The notes beneath the pieces were generated by a model that saw only the letters and a program-made list of their open reading frames with translations, was not told the origin of the DNA and ran no database searches. This document shows positions 36,206 to 39,653 of a stretch of 39,653 nucleotides of DNA, one piece after another. The stretch is from Streptococcus sp. LQJ-218 (GTDB lineage Bacteria > Bacillota > Bacilli > Lactobacillales > Streptococcaceae). A program made the position numbers and the translations under genes. The first letter of the stretch is position 1; each line of letters begins with the position of its first letter. The stretch lies in contig NZ_QQRU01000001.1 in the NCBI RefSeq assembly GCF_003428885.1, forward strand, positions 171,926 to 211,578. The letters run 5' to 3'.

Positions 36206-37017
36206 TTCGATTTTTAATTTTAGCTGGCTATTTTGAACTGACAATCTACCTCCATCTGTCGGGCAAATTAAACCAGTACATCAACCTGCACTATTCCTAT
36301 TTGGCCTATATTTCCATGATACTTTCCTTTATCTTAGCAATCGTTCAACTGTATATCTGGATGAAGCAAGTCAAAACCCACAGTCATCTGAACAGTCGAT
36401 TAGCCAAGGTGACGAGTATTGCTCTTCTGGCCATTCCAATCGTTGTTGGCTTAACTTTCCCAACTGTTAGCTTGGATTCTCAGACCGTTTCTGCCAAAGG
36501 CTATCATTTCCCCCTATCGGAAGGAACGAATCTAGCCATTCAGACGAGTGAAGGAACGACAAGCCAATATTTGAAACCAGATACCAGTTCTTATTTTTCA
36601 AAATCAGCCTATGAAAAGGAAATGCGAACTGCGGCGGATAAATACTTGTCTCAGGATAACATTCAGATCACTAATGAAAACTATATAGAGGTCATGGAAG
36701 CCATCTACGACTATCCAGATGAATTTGAGGGTAAGACAGTCCAGTTCACAGGTTTTGTCTACAATGACCCCAGTCATGCCAATAGTCAATTTTTGTTCCG
36801 CTTTGGCATTCTTCACTGCATCGCAGATTCTGGTGTCTATGGTTTGCTGACAAAAGGAAATACCCGTCAGTACGAGAATAATACCTGGATAACAGCCAAA
36901 GGAAAACTGGTCAATCACTACCATAAAGAGCTCAAACAAAACCTCCCAACCTTGGAGATCGACAGCTTTACAAAAGTCGATAAACCAGAAAATCCCTATG
37001 TGTATCGCGTGTTTTAA
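36202..37017 (+). CDS. YcgQ-like membrane protein (TIGR03943/DUF1980)
   Basis: A 271-residue protein, two or three N-terminal membrane segments (about residues 3-20, 32-55, 71-88) and a large C-terminal extracytoplasmic domain. The C-terminal part has YPDEFEGKTVQFTGFVY, FLFRFGILHCIADSG and WITAKGKL, which match the DUF1980 domain with an OB-like fold. It is co-translated with the permease upstream and the unit ends in a strong terminator. The partner relationship is clear from gene order; the biochemical role is unknown. Confidence 0.87.
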   Translation: MIRFLILAGYFELTIYLHLSGKLNQYINLHYSYLAYISMILSFILAIVQLYIWMKQVKTHSHLNSRLAKVTSIALLAIPIVVGLTFPTVSLDSQTVSAKGYHFPLSEGTNLAIQTSEGTTSQYLKPDTSSYFSKSAYEKEMRTAADKYLSQDNIQITNENYIEVMEAIYDYPDEFEGKTVQFTGFVYNDPSHANSQFLFRFGILHCIADSGVYGLLTKGNTRQYENNTWITAKGKLVNHYHKELKQNLPTLEIDSFTKVDKPENPYVYRVF

Positions 37018-37033
37018 AAGAATAAAAAGACAA

Positions 37034-37085
37034 AACGAACAAGTTCTCTTCTGAATCACAGAAAAAGAGCCTGTTCGTTTTTTGT
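37034..37085 (+). terminator. Terminator after the YcgQ-like gene
   Basis: A long stem, AACGAACA/TGTTCGTT at the base with CTCTTCTG and CAGAAAAAGAG paired further up, followed by TTTTTTG. It starts 17 bp after the stop codon. Confidence 0.85.
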
Positions 37086-37173
37086 TAAGTATTGTATAGT
37101 AGAATATAAATTACGATTTTTAAACTGATATATAACTAGTGAACACGTCACAAATTCAAGATTTTTTCATTCT

Positions 37174-37485
37174 CTACTTAATACTATGCTTGTTCATCTT
37201 CTGTTCAAAGATAGTCGTGATAATCTGGCGTAATTCTTCGCGTTCTTTTTCTGGTATTTCACCACTTGTTTGAGCTACAGCATAGAGTTCAGGGTGTTCA
37301 ATTGAAATGCGTTTAATTGTACGTGTCGTAGCATGCTTTCTGACAAAAAACGGGATTTGCTTAATCAAGTCTTGTGGTACTAGTGCAAGAATCTTCTCAG
37401 CAGTTTCCTTGTCACTAATCTTAGACGTAGTCAGTCCCTTCTTAATCATTTCCTGTTCTTTTTCTGTAAAATCTTTTAATTCCAT
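37174..37485 (-). CDS. Small protein of unknown function, 103 residues
   Basis: A charged, all-helical-looking cytoplasmic protein (MELKDFTEKEQEMIKKGLTT at the start). Start ATG at 37485 behind a near-perfect AGGAGG. A promoter with TTGTAG (37540-37545), a 17-bp spacer and TATAAT (37517-37522) lies upstream. Residues 40-62 (VPQDLIKQIPFFVRKHATT) and 60-75 (Arg/Lys-rich) are its most distinctive parts. I do not recognise the family. It is transcribed on its own. Confidence 0.8.
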   Translation of the reverse strand: MELKDFTEKEQEMIKKGLTTSKISDKETAEKILALVPQDLIKQIPFFVRKHATTRTIKRISIEHPELYAVAQTSGEIPEKEREELRQIITTIFEQKMNKHSIK

Positions 37486-37516
37486 TCGATTTGTCCTCCT
37501 GTTTTCTATAACTTAA

Positions 37517-37545
37517 ATTATATACCAAACTAGATAAAACTACAA
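37517..37545 (-). promoter_or_regulatory. Promoter of the 103-residue protein gene
   Basis: TTGTAG and TATAAT with a 17-bp spacer. The leader of about 25 nt carries AGGAGG. Confidence 0.6.
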
Positions 37546-37597
37546 ATGGACTGTCTGGAAATAGGAGCAATATTGTAAAGAAGACTTTGATTTTTAA

Positions 37598-37786
37598 TTA
37601 TGAATCTTCCTCCTCAGTTACTTCCCATACTTCTGATTGATAGCCTTCCCCATCAATATCGTGTCTTTAGATATAAACAATAAATGTTTCTTTTTTTCGT
37701 GGTTTCTGGCTATTAACGATTGAAATAATCCACCAACTCATCAAAAATATAAATAAAAGTCCTAAGATTACTGTTAAAGAATACAA
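37598..37786 (-). pseudogene. Remnant of a small membrane protein gene
   Basis: One reading frame gives LYSLTVILGLLFIFLMSWWI, then ISIVNSQKPRKKETFIVYI, then an in-frame TAA at 37667-37669. It continues RHDIDGEGYQSEVWEVTEEE and stops at 37598. It looks like a one-segment membrane protein with an acidic cytoplasmic tail, interrupted by a nonsense codon. The 5' end runs into the terminator of the upstream gene and no ribosome site is visible, so the start is also lost. It accounts for most of the 37486-37815 gap. Chance coding in AT-rich DNA cannot be excluded. Confidence 0.4.
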
Positions 37787-37807
37787 AAAGCCTTAAAAAA
37801 GGCTTTG
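37784..37807 (-). terminator. Terminator after the diacylglycerol-kinase-family gene
   Basis: AAAGCC/GGCTTT stem with an A/T-rich loop and a short T run (TTTTTG), 9 bp after the stop. Confidence 0.65.
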
Positions 37808-37815
37808 TCAATCTA

Positions 37816-38700
37816 CTAATCCTCTTTCGGTTTTGAAAATACTTCTACTCGCTGAGCTAGAACATTGATTTCTACAGGTAAGTTATCCGATTTATCGCCA
37901 TCAACATCTGACTCCAATTCACTATCTGAAGAGATCTTAATAGTACGCGCTCTGATATACTCGATATTATCATTAGCGACAACATCCCCTTTTAGTAAAT
38001 CAGGAATAACAGATAATTTGGAGAAGATAGAGGCATCTTTCAGAATCAAAATGTTGGCATAGCCATCTTTGTTTTCTTCAAAGATTTTCTTATCAGCGAA
38101 GTAATTTGTCAAGAGAACCAAAACATGACTAGCTTCACCAATATAATTCCCATTTTCTGTCTCTACCTTAATGTTAAAGACCTGATCCGTCATGACAGAC
38201 TTCATGGTATTTACAGCATAGGCTAGAATACCGAATTTTGTCTTATCTTCAATTTCAACATTGTGAATCGCGTCAGGTAGAGAACCGATACTAAAGATAT
38301 AACCAAAATAGTTGTCATTCGCTTTACCGATATCGATCTTATTGGTCAAGTCAAAGTCGAGTTCATCTATCGCACCATCAATGTCTTGATTAATTTCCAA
38401 CAGTTTTGTAATGAGGTTACCCGTACCGCCTGGGATAATCCCTAACTTAGGAATGTGGTCTCTCTCAGCAATACCCGAAATGACTTCATTCACTGTCCCG
38501 TCTCCACCAAACACAACCACTGCATCGTACTGCTCATGAGAAGCCGCTTGTGCAAAATGGGTTGCATCCAACGCTTTTTCGGTAATTTTGGTTTCCACGT
38601 GTTCAAAGTATTCTTTGGCTTTATTCTCCAGCTTTTCTTTGTAATCCAAAGCCTTCTCCCCACCAGAAGTAGGGTTGATAATAACCATTGCTTTTTTCAT
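37816..38700 (-). CDS. Diacylglycerol/lipid kinase family protein (YegS/DagK type)
   Basis: A 294-residue cytoplasmic lipid kinase. The start ATG at 38700 is chosen for AAGGAG seven bases upstream; an in-frame ATG seven codons earlier has none. INPTSGGEKA at the N-terminus, VVVFGGDGTVNEVISGI (nucleotide-binding GGDGT motif, about residue 60-75) and LGIIPGGTGNLITKLL are diagnostic. The C-terminal beta domain ends PVEINVLAQRVEVF. Family members phosphorylate diacylglycerol or related lipids; B. subtilis DgkB recycles diacylglycerol released during lipoteichoic acid synthesis. The substrate here is inferred only from family. Confidence 0.92.
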   Translation of the reverse strand: MKKAMVIINPTSGGEKALDYKEKLENKAKEYFEHVETKITEKALDATHFAQAASHEQYDAVVVFGGDGTVNEVISGIAERDHIPKLGIIPGGTGNLITKLLEINQDIDGAIDELDFDLTNKIDIGKANDNYFGYIFSIGSLPDAIHNVEIEDKTKFGILAYAVNTMKSVMTDQVFNIKVETENGNYIGEASHVLVLLTNYFADKKIFEENKDGYANILILKDASIFSKLSVIPDLLKGDVVANDNIEYIRARTIKISSDSELESDVDGDKSDNLPVEINVLAQRVEVFSKPKED

Positions 38701-38764
38701 TAATTTCTCCTTAATTTTCATTAGAAATATTTATATTTCGTCAATTGCAACTAAATGTATTCCC

Positions 38765-38770
38765 ATTATA
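38765..38770 (-). promoter_or_regulatory. -10 box for the lipid kinase gene
   Basis: TATAAT about 65 bp before the start codon; the -35 region is only T-rich. Confidence 0.4.
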
Positions 38771-38792
38771 CAATGAAAATACAGAAAAGAAA

Positions 38793-38812
38793 AATCTCAC
38801 TCATTGGAGATT
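38793..38812 (-). terminator. Terminator after the ADP-ribosylglycohydrolase remnant
   Basis: AATCTC/GAGATT stem with an eight-base loop followed by TTTCTTTTC, about 25 bp after the stop. Confidence 0.6.
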
Positions 38813-38837
38813 AATATGATTTTATTCTATTTTCCCA

Positions 38838-39653
38838 TCATTTAACTACAGCCTTTAAGGATTCATCCAAGTAAGAATAGGTCTTATTCTTTATCCAATC
38901 AGGAATACCATATGCCGCCTCAGCTATTATGCCAGTGATTGCAGCCAGAGTATCACTATCGCCACCAAGTGAGATGCCGTTTCTTATCGCATCTTCGAAG
39001 TATCTACTTTTAAGAGAGGCGATACTGGCTTGGGGGACAGTTTCCTGACATGTTTCGTTAAAACGATAGGTAGGTCGGATTTCATCTAAAGTTTGAGATA
39101 GATTGTAGCTGTATTCCTGCTTAATATAATCCTTAATCTGTCTTTTGCACTCTGTAGGACTGTCATTGATTGGTTGCTCGTATTCCCTACAATAATCACC
39201 AAAGTAAAAACGACACAAAAAATAGCATCAGCTGTAGCCATAGCACCTTTAATACTTTCTGGATGATTATGAGTTACCTCTGCAGAAAGACTCGCAAGTT
39301 ATCTAGATGATGGCCACGTACCGGTTCTCTCATAGACATCACAGTCCATGACCCAAGCACATGAAGAAACACGCATAGCCGAACCATTCCCAAAGCTAGT
39401 AAAAGGCTCACGGTTATCGCTGTTTAGCCATGCATTAAACCGAGCACCATAATCAGCATCTGGATACAGTCTGCCATATTTCTTCATCGCGCCAATGAAG
39501 TCGTCTTTTTGTCCCCCATTCATAATCGTTTCTGCAATAGCACAGGTCATCACTGTATCATCCGTAAAAAAGCAGTCTTTCCGAAATAAAGGAAAGTCCT
39601 TTGTTTTGATATTGTTTCATTCGTAAATAGAAGCGACAATATCTCCAATAATT
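38838..39653 (-). pseudogene. ADP-ribosylglycohydrolase (DraG family), broken; 5' end outside window
   Basis: The pieces together make a DraG-family hydrolase: IIGDIVASIYE, then DCFFTDDTVMTCAIAE, YGRLYPDADYGARF, FGNGSAMRVSSCAW, LSAEVTHNHPESIKGA and finally GISLGGDSDTLAAITGIIAEA. The two metal-binding motifs (TDDT and GGDSDT) survive. Three lesions break it: an in-frame TGA at 39617-39619 where the family has a Trp codon (E-W-N), a TAA at 39299-39301, and a frameshift at the T6 run 39217-39222, where one more T restores the frame. The family removes ADP-ribose from proteins or nucleic acids. Given three independent lesions, loss of function is much more likely than sequencing error. It ends in its own terminator. 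Confidence 0.88.

Noticed and set aside
1..39653. Insertion sequences, prophage, tRNA genes, BOX or RUP elements
   Set aside because: I looked for transposase-like ORFs, integrase, tRNA-like cloverleafs and the known pneumococcal repeat words and saw none.

Overview
The window looks like a chromosomal segment of a mitis-group Streptococcus (S. mitis, S. oralis or S. pseudopneumoniae type, close to S. pneumoniae). The evidence is the low G+C content, pneumococcus-like protein sequences (IgA1 protease, RexA/RexB, the polyamine cluster, Tex, a BceAB-type exporter) and the promoter style, with several extended -10 boxes. From memory, rexAB-iga and the speA-aguB cluster lie apart on the S. pneumoniae TIGR4 chromosome, whereas here they are about 5 kb apart. 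I therefore favour a commensal mitis-group species over S. pneumoniae, without certainty.

Layout. (1) 1-7080, minus: two tandem M26-type cell-surface zinc metalloproteases, a complete IgA1-protease-like gene and the 5' part of a ZmpB-like paralogue. They share the same 17-residue repeat. (2) 7324-15442, minus: an operon of rexB, rexA and an unknown protein with Cys/His ligands (recombination and repair exonuclease). (3) 15571-16242, minus, and 16467-17276, plus: a CPBP membrane protease and a Cof-type HAD phosphatase. (4) 17419-20717: an ABC-2 type exporter pair convergent with a response regulator and histidine kinase, resembling a peptide-antibiotic defence module. (5) 20908-27966, minus: the polyamine operon speA-speE-CASDH-nspC-aguA-aguB. 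It is preceded by a roughly 330-nt structured RNA region with its own promoter and an intrinsic terminator. (6) 28285-35039: a VIT/CCC1-like transporter, a BceAB-like exporter with an upstream 36-codon ORF and a BceR-type operator, a PspC-domain protein, SprT and Tex. (7) 35168-37017, plus: a 43-codon gene followed by a YcgR/YcgQ-like pair. (8) 37174-39653, minus: a small unknown protein, a broken small membrane gene, a diacylglycerol-kinase-family protein and a decayed ADP-ribosylglycohydrolase.

Functional reading. The polyamine operon can encode arginine to agmatine to N-carbamoylputrescine to putrescine, followed by two candidate routes to spermidine (SpeE, and carboxyspermidine dehydrogenase/decarboxylase). 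Two independent antimicrobial-peptide-type ABC systems are present. One is next to its own two-component system. The other has no regulator in the window but carries a perfect TNACA-N4-TGTAA box. The most interesting unexplained element is the structured RNA at about 27638-27967. It is apparently transcribed from the same promoter as the polyamine operon and ends in a terminator just before speA. It could be a stand-alone small RNA, an attenuator, or both.

All assignments come from reading the sequence and from memory of protein families. No database or folding search was run.
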